Assembly: GCA_029721435.1 (NCBI GenBank)
Contig: CM056577.1
Location: forward strand, 115,566,219 to 115,630,218
Origin: Gymnothorax reevesii
Taxonomy: Eukaryota > Chordata > Actinopteri > Anguilliformes > Muraenidae
Length of the DNA stretch: 64,000 nt
Reading direction: 5' to 3'
Shown: one piece after another, positions 1 to 13,700 of the stretch
Position numbering within the stretch: the stretch's first letter is position 1
Layout: every line of letters starts with the position of its first letter
Program-made: the position numbers and the translations under genes
The notes under the pieces: generated by a model
What the model saw: only the letters and a program-made list of their open reading frames with translations
The model's database searches: none
What the model was told of the DNA's origin: nothing

Positions 1-425
1 TCACATACTGCAGCTATCGCAACAGCGTGGCTTCGTAGTAGAAGAGTCCGTGTGCTGAACTGACCAGACTGCAGTCCTGATTTTTCACAGATTGAGAACA
101 TTAGGCGCATAATTATACAAAAAGTCAGTCAAAGCTCTCCAGCAGCTGGAAGCCTGTATTAAACAAGAGTAGGATCAAATTCCAATAACTAAACGCAAGA
201 AACTTGTCTCCTCAATGCCTAGACTGTGTTAAAAAGAAGAGGGGATGCTTTTCCACGGTAGCCAGGCCTCTGTCCCAACTTTTTTGAGACCTGTAGCAGC
301 CATCAAATTTGAAATGAGCTCATTTTGTGGATAAAATTGTAAAATTTTTCAGTTTCAACAGTTGCTCTGTTCTATTGTGAGTAAAATACTGTCTGGTGTG
401 ATTTGAAAGTCATTATGTTTTCTGC
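1..425 (+). mobile_element. Tc1-like transposon, 3' remnant (cut by window edge)
   Basis: The segment matches, base for base over long stretches, the 3' third of the Tc1-like copies at 38555-39941 and 46950-48540. It holds the stretch that in those copies encodes the end of the transposase, then the shared 3' untranslated part. The terminal inverted repeat is truncated or degraded near 425. The reading frame is broken, so this is a fossil. The rest of the element lies left of the window. Confidence 0.85.
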
Positions 426-889
426 TAGGCAATGATCTCTTCTACTAGCTTGTTGGACAATTCTTTCAACAGCCATATTTCTAAGATGCAATCAAATGAC
501 ACTGTCAACAAACCCCTAGTTAGTGCAAGTATTTGATGAGTTCTATCTCAAGCAAACCTGATGCAACTAATTAAGCCCTTGATTAGTTGCATTAGGTGTG
601 TTTTTGACAACACCTGATTTGCAAATATGCCCCTATGACGGATTCTATTCAGGGGGTTGAATAATTTTGAGACTGCAGTAGTCATTATAAATGGCATTTT
701 ATGTTAAATTTGAAGAAACCACTTGTAATATCAGTTGTGCTGAGCTATTTAAAATGTTCTTTTTTCATCTGTTTATCACAAACAGCTGAAAGTTTTTAAA
801 TTTTGCTTTTAAACCCGGGATTTAATAATTCTGATTGCAACTGTAGGTCTACAGTCTTTTGTTTGCTGACTGTGACTGATGTCCCCCAG
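426..889. other. No gene recognised
   Basis: AT-rich sequence with no convincing ORF or known repeat. A local palindrome near 565-600 (repeated TGATTAGTTGCATTAG-like words) is the only structure seen. Confidence 0.4.
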
Positions 890-1045
890 GACAAAATTTG
901 GAGCATAGTCCAGAGTCCAACTTATGCTACTATGCACAACTGCATGGGTGGATGTACGCCTGCCAAAAATACAGCTTTTACCTGTCACAAAGTAGATGGA
1001 AAGGGCAATGAGACATGGATAGAAGTTCGTTGTCAGGGGAACTAA
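890..1045 (+). CDS. Exon-like cysteine-rich ORF, possible terminal exon, unknown
   Basis: A pyrimidine-rich tract ending CCCCCAG at 889 is followed by 51 open codons and a TAA. The encoded segment has four cysteines, spaced as C-x3-C, then C, then a last cysteine near the C-terminus; the last residues read EVRCQGN. The composition (Cys, Gly, Asn, Thr, few long hydrophobic runs) suits an extracellular protein. I do not recognise the family. It lies on the strand opposite slc9a1, downstream of the last slc9a1 exon I could find. No upstream exon is visible here. It could be the last exon of a gene lying partly in this intron, a pseudo-exon, or chance. Confidence 0.3.
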   Translation, partial: DKIWSIVQSPTYATMHNCMGGCTPAKNTAFTCHKVDGKGNETWIEVRCQGN

Positions 1046-1204
1046 TCACTGAAACCACCTGGCTGAGCCCATAGGAGGAAAAAAACATGGCAAGACCTCT
1101 AATTCCTTAGCCTCATACTATCAAAAGAGGATTTGAGGCACTGCAGGTGGCTCTGGAGGGAGGATCGGAGTCTGCTCTATGGTGATTCCCTTATGGAAAA
1201 TTAA

Positions 1205-1440
1205 AAAAGTTCCAAGCTATAGCTATGCAATAGTAAATGTATGGTATTTTTGCCCATATCATAGTATGACTATAGTGATACTGTAGTTACTCAAATTACA
1301 GCCCTACAGTTGCATGGAGTATAGTAGTATCATGGTACTGTTGACTGTGGCAATAGTATAGTCATAACGTGATGGCTACAGCACTACTCTAGTTACTAGT
1401 TACTACACTAAGCAAACTATAGTAATACTGTGGTTATGCC
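1205..1440. repeat. Degenerate TAGTA-rich low-complexity block
   Basis: Short words of the type ATAGTA, TACTGTAG and TAGTTAC recur many times and on both strands across about 235 bp, giving weak overlapping palindromes. No longer unit is resolved. Confidence 0.45.
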
Positions 1441-1551
1441 AGAAAATACTTCAGTATGTATGAAGAGATAGCTATGGGATATTTTCATGAGGGTGGGTAA
1501 GAGAGAGTGTATGTTGGGATGTGCCTGGAGAGGTGGACCCTGGGGACGTAC

Positions 1552-1725
1552 GGCACGGATGCAGGGGAATCCTCAGCTGGGGGCGGCTTGCCCTCTCCCC
1601 CACTCTGCACCTGCTCGATGGCCTCCTTCATCTCCATCTTAGTGTGGACCGCAAGGAGCCTGGGCTCCCTGGAGCTCTGAGCTACCAGACAGGGCTGTAC
1701 GTAGCGCCTGTTAAAGCGAGTTATT
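1552..1725 (-). CDS. slc9a1: slc9a1 exon 8 (tail; 3' border uncertain)
   Basis: The acceptor CTCTCCATAG is followed by codons for [20 protein letters not shown] and then the helix [15 protein letters not shown]. These align with the NHE1 tail (NRFNKKYV and KMEMKQAIE types). The frame continues exon 7 exactly. The donor is ambiguous: GTACGT after 1552 is the best consensus, and GTCCAC after 1539 would keep phase 0. No later exon could be recognised between here and position 1. Confidence 0.8.
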
Positions 1726-4700
1726 CTATGGAGAGAGAGAGAGGGAGAGAGAAATCAACAGATGGAAAGAGAGCAGGGGCGGGGGGGGAGGAGAGAAACT
1801 GATGGAACAAAAGACAGAGAGTAAGCATAAGAGCTAAAGAGCTCACAGTTTGGTTTTTGCATCCCACACCTTATGGAGTTGACACATTATAATGAATATA
1901 TTTGTACTCATGTTTTCATATGAACAGCCTACTGCTAAAAATACTTTAGTCACTTTTCCACACCTCGGGAGGTAAGGATGGAAAAACGCCCTTTATGATT
2001 ACCTGGGTCAATTTTGTCGAATCTCTCAAAATTGACAGTTTGAACAACATATTTCAATCATGTTCTGATGCTTTTATGGGGTCAAATCACATACTTGTCT
2101 TTCCATAGATGATGTCCGTAATGCCCGCACACACTGTCAATTCCAGCCAAGAGATGGTCCAGGAACTGAGCAAAAAGAACCAAGTAGACTGTTGTGGTCA
2201 GGAATTTGTTCCATGCCCTTCCATTCCCTCCTGGCATAAGTTCAGGCGACAATAACTCAACCTCAAATATCAGGTTAATGGACTTAGGGCCTTATCTAAT
2301 AAGATCCCCGGTAAAGAGAGCTAAATTGTGTGCTCGTGGTAACATTTTGCGCGTTTTGTGGGTGATCTACTAAGAGTAATTGCCTAAATGACTGCTGGTG
2401 CAAACAGAATTATTTAAATGAGGAATTTGCGTGCTGCAGCCATTTCCATGGACAGTTTGGAGAAAAAGGACGAAAGCAAACGCAAGATGAAATTCGACTC
2501 GATGGAGTCGGAGGTGCTTGTGGAGGAAGCACATACACTGTTAAAAATGGACTGAATTTTACAGTTAAATTAACGCATTGTCTCCAGTTATTACATACAT
2601 AACATACGCAGAATTTGTGTTATAAACTGATTGTAAAATTACAGTTAAAATAACTGGAAAAAAAGGTGCAAGTTTATAACTGCATGTGTGGTACCATTGT
2701 GTGAATTTCCTCACTGATTGACTCCTTTCCTTCTCGTTTTCTCTTCACAGCCAGTAGCTCAACTAGCGGCTGAATGGTCATCCCCTAAAACCACAATCAA
2801 TTTAAAAAACAAAACAATCAATTTTCATGACACATTACAATATCTGCTTCTTATTTGTCTGGAGAAGTTAAAATATTAGGGAATCCTCATAAACCTTGTG
2901 GGAAATGCTTTTGGGCTGCCCTGAGGTGGCACACACTCACTTGCACAAATACAGTGAAGAAGATGATGATGATGATGGAAGTGAGGAACATGTTCCTTGT
3001 GGGGAAAATGGCCGGTTTCAGCAGGTACCCCAGGGAAAATGCAATTGCCCCTCGCAGGCCCCCATAAGCCAGAATAAATTGGTCTGTCGGGGTGAGTTTG
3101 CCGATGCGAAACTTGTTGGCGATGTAGGTCAGGCCAAACACTCCTGAAATAACATTTCAAACCAGTTTCTTATGGTCCTTGGATTTTTTTACAGGTTGGG
3201 GAGACTGGGGTCCAATGAGCCAAGGGCACTAATAAGCTACAGTATATCACATATTTGTAATCAATACATGTCAAAACTAGTGGTGGTCCCAGACTAGAAA
3301 ATTGGGTTGGCACAGAACATCCCTTTACAAAAATTATTAGTGCTGACTTGTTCTCGGTCATTTTCCTTTATTTACACGATTTCAAATTGTAAGGTCAATC
3401 CATTGGCTATTAAAGACAGCGTCTTTCTTAATGCAGTCTAAAGGCAATAAAAAAATGGGCTAAATTCATCTCAGAAAAATAATTTACTCGTATGTAGGCC
3501 AATGCATTACAAAAGGTGAACTGCTCCAGAACTGCTACCTTTTTGACACATATGGTGATCTAACCTGCACTTCATGATCCTTTAATTTGCTTAAATTAAA
3601 TCAAAGACAAAGATTAGAAACACCAAATACAATTTTGAATAAGGCTGATTAAAACAAAATTGTGTGTCCAAACGATTGATTATCATCTTACCTTAAAGCT
3701 TTAGTATACGATCTGAGAATCAGTTGAGAAAGATTGAGACGTTGAGAAAAATTTGAAAAAAGCATCCTGCCCACACACACACACCCCTCCCCTCTCTGCT
3801 CCCTGATCCCTCCCACCGATCACGTGTGGCCGTCCGCGTGGAGACTCCCAGACACACCCCCTCTACCAGAGCAACAAGCCGGCCGGTGTTCTGTCAAATT
3901 TTGCACCCTTGTCAAAAAATGCTACCCCAATGCAAAGCGATTGTAAAGTCTTTGTTTTCACCTTGATATTGCAATATAAACCAGTTTACAGGTAGTGATT
4001 TTATTTGTTGGCTTATTATAATATAAGCAGATTTTATAACGAGTTGGATAAGTTTGTTCAAAGATATATGCCCATATACACCATTATCATCTAATTTCTG
4101 CATTTTCAGGAAAACCCAGCGTGTACATGCAAATATATGTACGCTTACAAGTCGAAATGCGCACTGAAAATAAATCTATTTTTACGATTTTTGAAGATAT
4201 TTAAGATATAAGAGAGGAATCAGCCCAAGATTTTAGATTTGCGCAAGCGCAGAACCGTGAGGCAGCATATTTTGAAAGGTAGCAAAATTTGTCTGAACAC
4301 CGGCAGTAAAAAGACACAGAGCTAATGATAAAACCAAAAAGAAAAACAGCTCCACAGTGCAATATTTATTCTGCATAAATGAACAACAAGAACATGTGGT
4401 CAAACATAAAATATTTGCCTCACTCGATAACCAGGATGTTTGCGGTGTGTTTAGCTGGGGTTTCTGCATTAGTGAGAGAGCGCGCCGTTCACAAACGCCA
4501 CAATGAACACATTCACAATAACGTCATCAATCGAAAATACATATGAACGAGTTCATGAGTTCATTGAATGGATTCAGGCACAACACTGATGATAGCAATG
4601 CCAGTTTACAATGCTAAAAATAAACGGCTAACGTTCCGACGCCGTCTGTCGACACAGTTCAATAAATTTGACTGAACAGTAATACAATATCGTCCGGGAA

Positions 4701-7700
4701 CGAGAGCCACAAAGAAAAGTCCAAAACACAGGCACAAACATCTAAAGCCATGACACCCATCTCTGTTTTTCCGGAGTTGCATGAATGAACCCCTTTGCAC
4801 AGACGCCACATATGGCTATATATGCGTTACCCTATTTACTGCTTTATAATTCAAGATTTAAGCTTCATAGGGAGGGGAAATATGGCTCAGCTCAGTCAAT
4901 ACGCATGCAGCATTAAGTATTTATATATCGTATTTCAGTTTATTTTCATGATTTTTAGGTGGACAAAAGGGGCTGCAGACATTTTCATTTATTATAAAAT
5001 TATTTAAAAAATTAATACTGAGAATTGAAAAATTGCTTGGGGTTAAAAAAAACATTTCTGAGACCATAAACTCCTAGACCACAAGTACTCTTCATCTGAG
5101 CATTATAATAATGGACAAATTCTTGACTTTATGATGGAGAAAAGGCATGTTTTGTGTTTGGAGAGGTTGCTGGTGACCACTGATGTCTATCTGCACCTAT
5201 ACTGATAACCTCATGCTAAACTCAACCATAAAATCATTAATTCATATTGAATTTCATGCATCAAAAGTTGATTTGTGTTTAATATATGATTATTTTATTA
5301 TTTGACAGTGCGCCATTTTAAGGGATCTTGAGTTTGCGAAGCCACCTGCATACAGCAGCTGTCTTATTTGGCTCCTTAAGAAAAGGTAATTTAGAATGTA
5401 ATGCTCAGATGAATTAACTTGTGGTCAAGGAGTTCATGAACCCCGAAATGTACAATTTTAACCCCCAGCCATTTTTCAACTCTCAGTTTTATTTTTTACT
5501 TCAATGCTGAATTTTCCTGATTTTTATGTTTGCAGCCATTTTTCTCTACCAAAATCATAAAAATAAACTGAAATACAATGTAATTCTAAATGTAAATTTC
5601 AAGTGCCCTGACTCAGTTGAGCCATTCCCTTCCTCTCTGTGAAGCTGCAATCTTGAATTATAAAGCCTTAAATAAGGTAAAACATAAATAGGCAGATTTG
5701 GCTTCTGCGCAAAGGGGTTAAGCTATTGCGCAGCACACTTCCAAACTCCATGCTTTCACCTTTTCTTTGCTCTCTGGTGGCTGTGAAAGAGTGATGATGA
5801 TTTGCCTGTTTAAAGAGTATGAATGTGATCCGTTTATTCCCTGGTGAGTGTGTAACTGTACCCTATAATGTAGGTATCGAACGGTTAGTTTAAAATACAT
5901 TCTAGGGATTGTGAATACCCTGGTACTCTGGAGTTTGCTGTGATGATTGACATGCTCACCCAACACGCGGGAGATGAGGCAGAGAAGGACAGAGACCATG
6001 ACAAATGTTCCGTTCCAATCATGTGGTCCAGCAACCGTGGAGAGGCCAAGGAAGATGAAAATGAGGGTCTCGCTCACACTGCTCCACATCTTCAAGAAGT
6101 ATTTAATCGTGGTGAAGGACTTGTGAGACATGTTGGCCTCCACATATGGGCGCATTACCACACCACAGGCAATCAGGCTGAGAACAGAAACACACGTTAC
6201 ATTGAAAATGTGGATGAATGGAATGACGTCTTTAGGCATGGTCTGGTTCAGCAACCTGTGTTTAGAACAGCGTCGGCTGCTCGTTTTTCAAAGGGGAGGG
6301 GCTAATTTTCGGCTAACAGTATAAGATATGTTTTTGTACATGTATTTACGAGTAAATTCTTCCCTCCATTCCCTCCCAGGAAAATGGCCTGTGACCCTAT
6401 CATACCAACTGACCTATGGCTAAGCCCTGCCCTCAAATGCGATGAACCAGTCACAGTGCGTGTTCTATCCCCATATTCTCAGTCATTCTGAGCCTGAACC
6501 TCCATTGAAATGCATTACGGAAACTCCGAATCGTTCGCTTTTATGGGGTTTAAAAATATTTCTAAGATTAAAAAAAATGGTCAAACACTGTGTTTGGGGA
6601 AAAAGTAACTCCGATACGAGGTATCCCGAGAGGCTGGGCGATGGGGTGCATTTCTCAAAGCCACATCATAACCGAGAGAAGTGTCTCCTCTGGATAAAGC
6701 TTTGTGGAAGACCCCACTTTCAGCTTAGCATAACTAACAAAGGTCAACAAGGATGCCTACATTCGTTCCAAGCTAAGTCAACATCGTGTTTAAGGCAACA
6801 TCTTGTCACTTCACTGGAGATTAATGTTAAGTTATGTTTTGCATCGGTAAGTTAGCTAAGGTTAGTAAACTCTATGGCTAACTTCAGTGCTGAATGAAAT
6901 ATAAACACAACAGTACATATTTTGACCCTATATTTTTTTTGATATTTTAGAGAAAGCTGAGCTTCCCTTGCAGTCTTAGAGCAACTGCCACTGGATTTAG
7001 AACTCCACTATACTCCAAATGTGTCAAACTGGTGCTCATGGAGGGCCAAGAGGCTGCAGGTTTTCATTCCACACAGAAACTCCAGCAGGTGAGTTCACTG
7101 ATTACCTGACCTTCAACCAGCTGAAGGGACTAATCATTGAAGTCATCTGCAGGAGTTTTTGGGTGGAATGAAAACCTGCAGCCTCTTGGCCCTCCATGGC
7201 ACCCGTGTGACACCCCTGTAATTCTCTTACTTTTTCCTCTTCCTCTTTTTCTTCTCCCGCCTATGTTTGTAAATGTAAAAAAAATTCAGCTTGTTCTGAA
7301 TTATAATGCATCTTTACAGATTTTAGATTTTTTTTTTTTTTGGAAGTTTTTGAGATTTTAAATTTTAAATGTCATTTTTGGGGTCCTATTAAATCAAGCC
7401 ATTTTTGTGCTGATTCAGTAGATTAGGCTATTTTCTGCTATGTTTTTACTATCATACTTTTAACAAGAAATGTCAAACTGCAAAATGTGAAGTTATGCTT
7501 GTATAATTTCATCACTCTTCAAATTTTCGTAACTTCTACAATTTTTTACAACCCCAAATCCGAAATAGTTGGGACCAAATGTAAATTGTGAATAAAATCT
7601 AAACGCAATGACTTTCAAATCACACCAGCCAGTATTTCATTCACAATAGAACAGAGATAACATAGCAAATGTCAAAACTGAGAAATTCTACAATTTCATC

Positions 7701-10700
7701 CACTAAATGAGCTCATTTCAAATTTGATGGCGGCTACAGGTATCAAAAAATAGGCTTGCAATGCACGGAACACCCCTCAGCCTGATGTCGAAATTTTTGG
7801 TGACGCCCGCCCGCCCGCCTGCCCAACCGCCCGCCCAACCGCACGCCCAACCGCACGCCCAACCGCACGAAGGATAGCAATATCCCGTCAGCCTTCAGGG
7901 CTGATTTTTCACAGGTAGCAAGTTCTGTGATTACTCTAACAAGTAGGACAGGCGCGGTGAACACCTGATTTGCTTTCTGCACAAAAAATGCATAAAAAAA
8001 TTTTACGATTTCAAATTATTCTAATTCGTTGACCAGCACCTGTATAAATCTGGCAAGTGGAGTAGTATAAACAGAATTAACAGTATAAATATGGCGGTAT
8101 AAACAGATTTAACGGTATAAATACGGCTAATATGCAGTGACGGTCTGTCGGCAGACACACAGGGCCAGCAGTAACCTCACCTTTCACTTCTTAATGACAG
8201 ACTCCTCTCGCAGTTTACCTCCCTGATTAGAAACAGTTGCTCAGACTGATTTATGGAACCGATGAGAATCGAATTTATTTTTGAAAGCCTTGATATACAT
8301 TGCACTACGATTATATACGGCGTTTACTTCCGCACATCAATGACGATGGAAAATATCAATCGCCTACGCCTTTATAATTTCTGGAATTGCGTAAATTAGT
8401 TTGCGAGGTTCATTGAGCAATAACAGCGTCAGTTTAGGGAGGCCAGCCTCAGGACAATGGAGAGTGGCCGGATGGAAATTCCCCGACTCATGGCCTTCCA
8501 GAGAGCACACCTGAGTTCAATGAGGGGAGGCAGCTGCTACCCCTCTTGGATAACGAGAGTGCTGTTTAAAAGGAGGCCCCTGTCTCTCTTGGGGGGAGAA
8601 AAAGCCCATAAATGCTGTGTGATTTTGACTGGTTGGTATTACTCTTCTTATTTACACCTAGTTTTTCTCCTGTCCTTCTGTCTGTCTGTCTGTCTGCCTG
8701 TCTGTCTGTTTCTCTGCTGCGGGAAAAAACTTTAACCTGCAATACTTTAACTTGCCACCGGGGGCATCAGTGTTCCACAAACACAGCTTGTTTTTCTCTT
8801 CTTCTCCCACAACTTCTAGTTTCCAGTAGAGACTGTTGACCGGTTCCCTGCCCCAGACATAGCGGAGATCCCAGACCCAATGCCCGGTCTCCAGGAGAAG
8901 TTCCCTTTGCCCTCTGATTGATTTAAAGTGCAGACCCTAAATTTGTATTTGAATCGAAATAAAAATCCTTATTGGGCTATTTTTCCCTCTAACTCCGCTC
9001 TGTGTACTTCTGTGCCGTCCTGCCTGCACCGTCACGCCCAGTGCAGTGCCACAGCCAACCTTTTCAAATTTTCTCGATGAAGCAAGCACACAAATTTTCT
9101 TCAAAAAATGTAGCCTTTTCTAGGTTCCACAAACTCATTTCTTGAAGAACTTGGAACTCGAAGTTGAGCTTAAATTTGCAGCGGCTTGCCTTATTTTTTA
9201 AAGTTTAGTCAACTTTTTATTTTTTACAGTGTAGACAGCTGGTGCACCCAAAGGTGGAAAGAACAGGCATTCAGAGAGTAGGTGTCCGGCATTGCGTTTT
9301 TTCCATCCATCAACTCAGTCAGCTAGTTTGACTGACATGTTCCACCTCGTGTATGTAGAACTAAGCAAATCACATCCAGCTGGAATCAAATATTGGGGTA
9401 GACTTTTAATCATGGTACCCAGAGTTTCCACCTCCTCTACAATGCTGAGTCCATCAATATTTCTCAGGAGGGATCCATTTTTGAGAGAGGAGTTTTGGGG
9501 ACAGTAGCCTCCTGCTCTACTATCACTACATCAGCCCACAGCTAGAAAGGACAGTGAAAACAGCATTTTTCCAAGTTCAACAACTTCAGAACACACGGAC
9601 AAATGTATACTACATATTCCGCGAAGAATAACCTCTTTCAAAGCTCAGTTGGTTAAAGTAATTTCACAATGAGGTAGTGACAAGATCACAGTGAGGTCAG
9701 AGTTGCATCAGGTCTGGAAAGACACTGTGATGAGATGCACATTTACAATGAGCTTGTTTCTTACCTCATAATCCCTGACAGGTGGAAGACCTCAGCGGAG
9801 AGATATGCCATGTAGCTGTACACAAAGACGAGAAGTGGCTCAATGACGCGGAGGTGTTCAGTGAAACGGGAGGTGAAAGCCGCGAGAAGGCCATAGATGG
9901 CTCCCACAAGGACCCCGCCCAATGACACCACAAGGAAGCAGAGCACAGCCAGGACTACATCCAGCACTCCAAAAGAGGTGACGCCCACATATTCCTCAAA
10001 TAGATGGTACAGCACCTGCGTGCATCATGTGTACAGGTCAGGTCAAAGTACTGCAAGCTCACCATGTCCAATTTAGAGCAACATTGCCCCCTGCTCAACC
10101 TTCCATATGAGAGCGAAAATTTTTGTCAGGAAATACTCTACCATTCCATTCACTTTTCTTTTCAAAAGTTCTCAGAGACCTTTTCGGGACTTGGTTTTCA
10201 CATGCACTGGTTGCTCTGTCCTTGCCACTCTAACCAGAAGTCACATCTTTAAGAAAAACATCTATAACACCCCACCTGATTCCAAACAGAGGAACCAAAA
10301 CCATACTTGATCTCATTGGAGCAGAAACTCACTGCAGCACCTCAAAATAAAGCAAAATGGTGAATGTTCTGACGCAAACATTCCCTGGCCTCACCACAGT
10401 GACAGCGTCATTGAGCAGCGACTCCCCGAACACCAGCACGTGCAGCAGCTCGTTGATGTTGATCTCCTCAAAGACAGCCAACACGGCCACGGGATCAACG
10501 GCGGAGACAATGGCGCTGAAGAGCATGCAGCCCAGCAGGTCCAAGCCGCCCAGGCCAGAGGCGTCAAGCTGGGCCACGGCATACATCATGCCTCCTATGA
10601 ACAGCACGTTCCACAGAGTCCCCGCCACGGCAAAGGTGAGGATGGTGCCGATGTTCTCAGTGAATGGCCGGATCGGCAGGAAGTAGCCAGCGTCCAGGAT

Positions 10701-13700
10701 GATTGGCGGCAGCAGGTACAGAAAAAAGAGATCATAGTCTAGTACGGGCATCCCCTGCCCACTGGCTTTGATGATCCCACCGACCAGCAGGCCCACCACG
10801 AGCAGCAGGCATGACTCAGGCACCACACTGGACAGCCCAGGCAGCAGGTGGAACCCTGGAGGGTGGCAGGTGAAATGGCTTAAGCACTAGGGCAGCAGTC
10901 TCTAACCCTGTCATTGCCACCCAACAGGTTTTCAATCCAACCATAAACCTGACTCAACTATGAAATTGCAGCTCTATAAGATCTCTTACTGCTGAACCGG
11001 GGTGGTTGAGTTGGGTTGGAATGAAAACAAATCAAGCACTGCTCAGAATTTACTTACAGCTCCGAGCAGGTCGAATAGTAGAATAAGATGTCTGACCAAC
11101 AGAATCAGCAGGCTTACTCATACAGGAATTAGGGTGAGACAGTGAGATTAAGAAAGACACATACTTTGTACAGTACCTTTCAAAAGTTTGGAATCACCAG
11201 GATATATATATTTTTTTTGTTTTAGACAGAAACTGGTACCTTTACACACCAATTATCTTGAATTGATTATAAACATAGCCAAGACATTGTTGGTTTCACA
11301 TACTACAACTATTGTTTGAAATGACTGCGAAAGTCATTTCGGTATCTTTCGGTATGATTGCAAAAGCCAATTTCTAGCGGGAATGATTGCATTCTACGAT
11401 TAACACATGCCAAGGTGCAGTACAATCTAGAGAGTATACAGTGGACTCCAAAATGACTGGTCCCCCTAACCGGCAATGCACAAACAATACAAACAAATAA
11501 TACATTTATAGAGAAATTGCAACATGTTGCAAACTGCCCTGCCACAAAAAAAAGTCACACACTCAAATATTTATTTGGAACCCCTGTCGCTTTGACTGCA
11601 GTGCATATTCGTCTTTTCATTGTTTTGACTACTATAGGCAATGCCAGTACATTTATTTTCGATCAGAAATGCAAAATGGAAAAGGTAGCCCGCACACCGC
11701 TAAACAGAAAGTGCTCAAACAAAAAGAAACGTTTTGGCTTAAGCAGCCATCCTCAGCCCTCCGGAGCCCTGAGGATGGCTGCTTAAGCCGAAACGTTTCT
11801 TTTTGTTTGAGCACTTTCTGTTTATATCACTTTTTCACATGGGTTAATTATAGCCATTTTTTGCATTTTTGTGTCTCTTCTTTTTGTTTAGCAGTGTGTG
11901 GGCTACCCTTTCCATTTTGCATTATTTCATTTAGCTTTACACACCTGCACTAATCCTGGACAGCCTACTACCTAAGAGCACAAACTTTCTTTATCTCTTA
12001 GATTTTCGATCAGAAATGGCATAATTTTTGGCCGAGATCTTGTCTGCTCGACATAATGGTTGAACCACTCAATTTTCTTTCTTGAGCACATCCCAATAAC
12101 TTTGAATGAGTTCAGTCAGTACCTTCAGTCAGAAGGTCAGTACTTTGTGGCGGCAAATTTGTTTGTGAAAATAATTCCTTATACTTGTTTTTGTCATTCA
12201 TGGTTTTCTTTGCTAAATACAGGCCAATAACTTGCCCGTTCTGAAATACTGTAACCAACAGGAGATGTGTCTTCCGACATGATTTTTTAAGAAATGAGTA
12301 GCGACGTGCTTCATCAGTCAGGGTTAAAATGATTATTGCCAGTTGAAACAAATTAATAACCGCAGTACTGATCCAATTATAGAATTTGTTCATTATTTTC
12401 CAAACGGTGACCTTTTTTTTGGCCGGGCAGTGTACTTTTTTAATGGTTTGACAGAAACACCAAAATCATAACAATACTTTAATACTAAATAAATTTAAAC
12501 AAAATCAAGGTTGCATAATAATTGGCACCCTTCATTTAGCAACCACTTCTGGCAAGGATACCAGCATAGGATCTTTTCTTGTAATTTTTGACAAGATTAA
12601 GGCACGCGTGTGGGGGGATTGTGGACTATTTCTCTGAGTAAATCCTCTCAAGACCCTTCACGTTCTTTGGTTTGCATTTATGAACTGCCCTCTTCAAGTT
12701 AGCCCACAGGGTTTCAATTGGAGCGAGGTCTGGCGACTGAGGGCACTTTCACACCAGGTAAGTTGTTCCATACCGTGCCACAATACGATTATACCCCCGC
12801 CCCACTCCGTCCGCTGGCCGGCTTTCACTCTAGTAATGTGGTGTCATACCTGAGTACACCTGCAAATTTCAAAATTCCACAGTAGGTGGCAGTGTGCAGC
12901 TAGGTGGTTTTAAATGGGGAAGAAGAAGAAATCATGGAAGTGGGAAGCCATGGATGTTTGTCTTTTTCATCACTTTAACTGCAACACTTTCGCACCATGT
13001 CCTGCAGTTTGAGATATTGTAGCCGCATTTTCTTTGGTTTGTCATTGCACTGTCCGGTTGTTCTGTGATAACCACGTGAATGTAAATTTTCTCAAATTAT
13101 TACAGAAATCTCTGCATTTTTGAGTGCAGTATCCAGCTGTGATTGTATGTTTTCATCTGCCCAAATATCGAGCAAGCAATTAATTTCTTTGTATGATCGG
13201 AGAGATCCTTTTGCCACAATTTTTGGTAGAACAAGAGTCGAATACTTAACCCTCCTGTTCTGTTCGTTTAGGCTAACACTCATTATGTTCCTGGTCACGT
13301 GACCGGTAACATTGTAGTTGATTATAAATCTACAATGATGCATATATTATCACCTAATGTTGTGTTAGATATTTTTATCAACGTCAGCTCTTGTGAACAT
13401 TGCAAGTTTTTAACTTCTATTTGCTATGTATGTGCTGTAGGCCTAATTTACCTGAGGTCGTTTTTTAGGGTAAAAAACATTATATAGATATTATTTTGAC
13501 TATACCAAATACTTAGATGAAACATGCTGTAGTATTTATCACAGAGTACTTCATTTCGATGTTTACCAAAGACATTGTTTTGAAACCATTTTAATTTTCT
13601 AAATAGTGCACAAAATAACATCCTTTGTGTTCCAGGTCAAAACTGACCTGTATGACTTATCAAGTAAAACAAAAGCCCAAATCTGCACAGGAAAACTTAA

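Larger units (their letters stand above)
6178..9764 (-). other. slc9a1 intron 3
   Basis: 3.6-kb intron containing the MITE-like palindrome at 7017-7205, a Tc1 end at 7547-7748, a GC-rich minisatellite at 7797-7872 and a TCTG run at 8676-8711. Nothing was recognised in 8720-9764. Confidence 0.6.

Noticed and set aside
1130..1195. Possible ninth slc9a1 exon on the minus strand after CACCATAG
   Set aside because: The translation does not resemble the NHE1 tail and runs into a stop within about 25 codons.
2876..3160. Histidine-rich minus-strand ORF and an acidic plus-strand ORF
   Set aside because: Alternative frames of slc9a1 exon 5; the histidine and acidic runs come from the poly-Ile codons read in other frames.
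6442..6855. 137-codon plus-strand ORF
   Set aside because: Lies in slc9a1 intron 3, has no recognisable domain, splice signals or codon bias.
8457..8839. Overlapping ORFs with Leu/Cys-rich segments
   Set aside because: Driven by the TCTG microsatellite and pyrimidine-rich sequence; no start or splice evidence.
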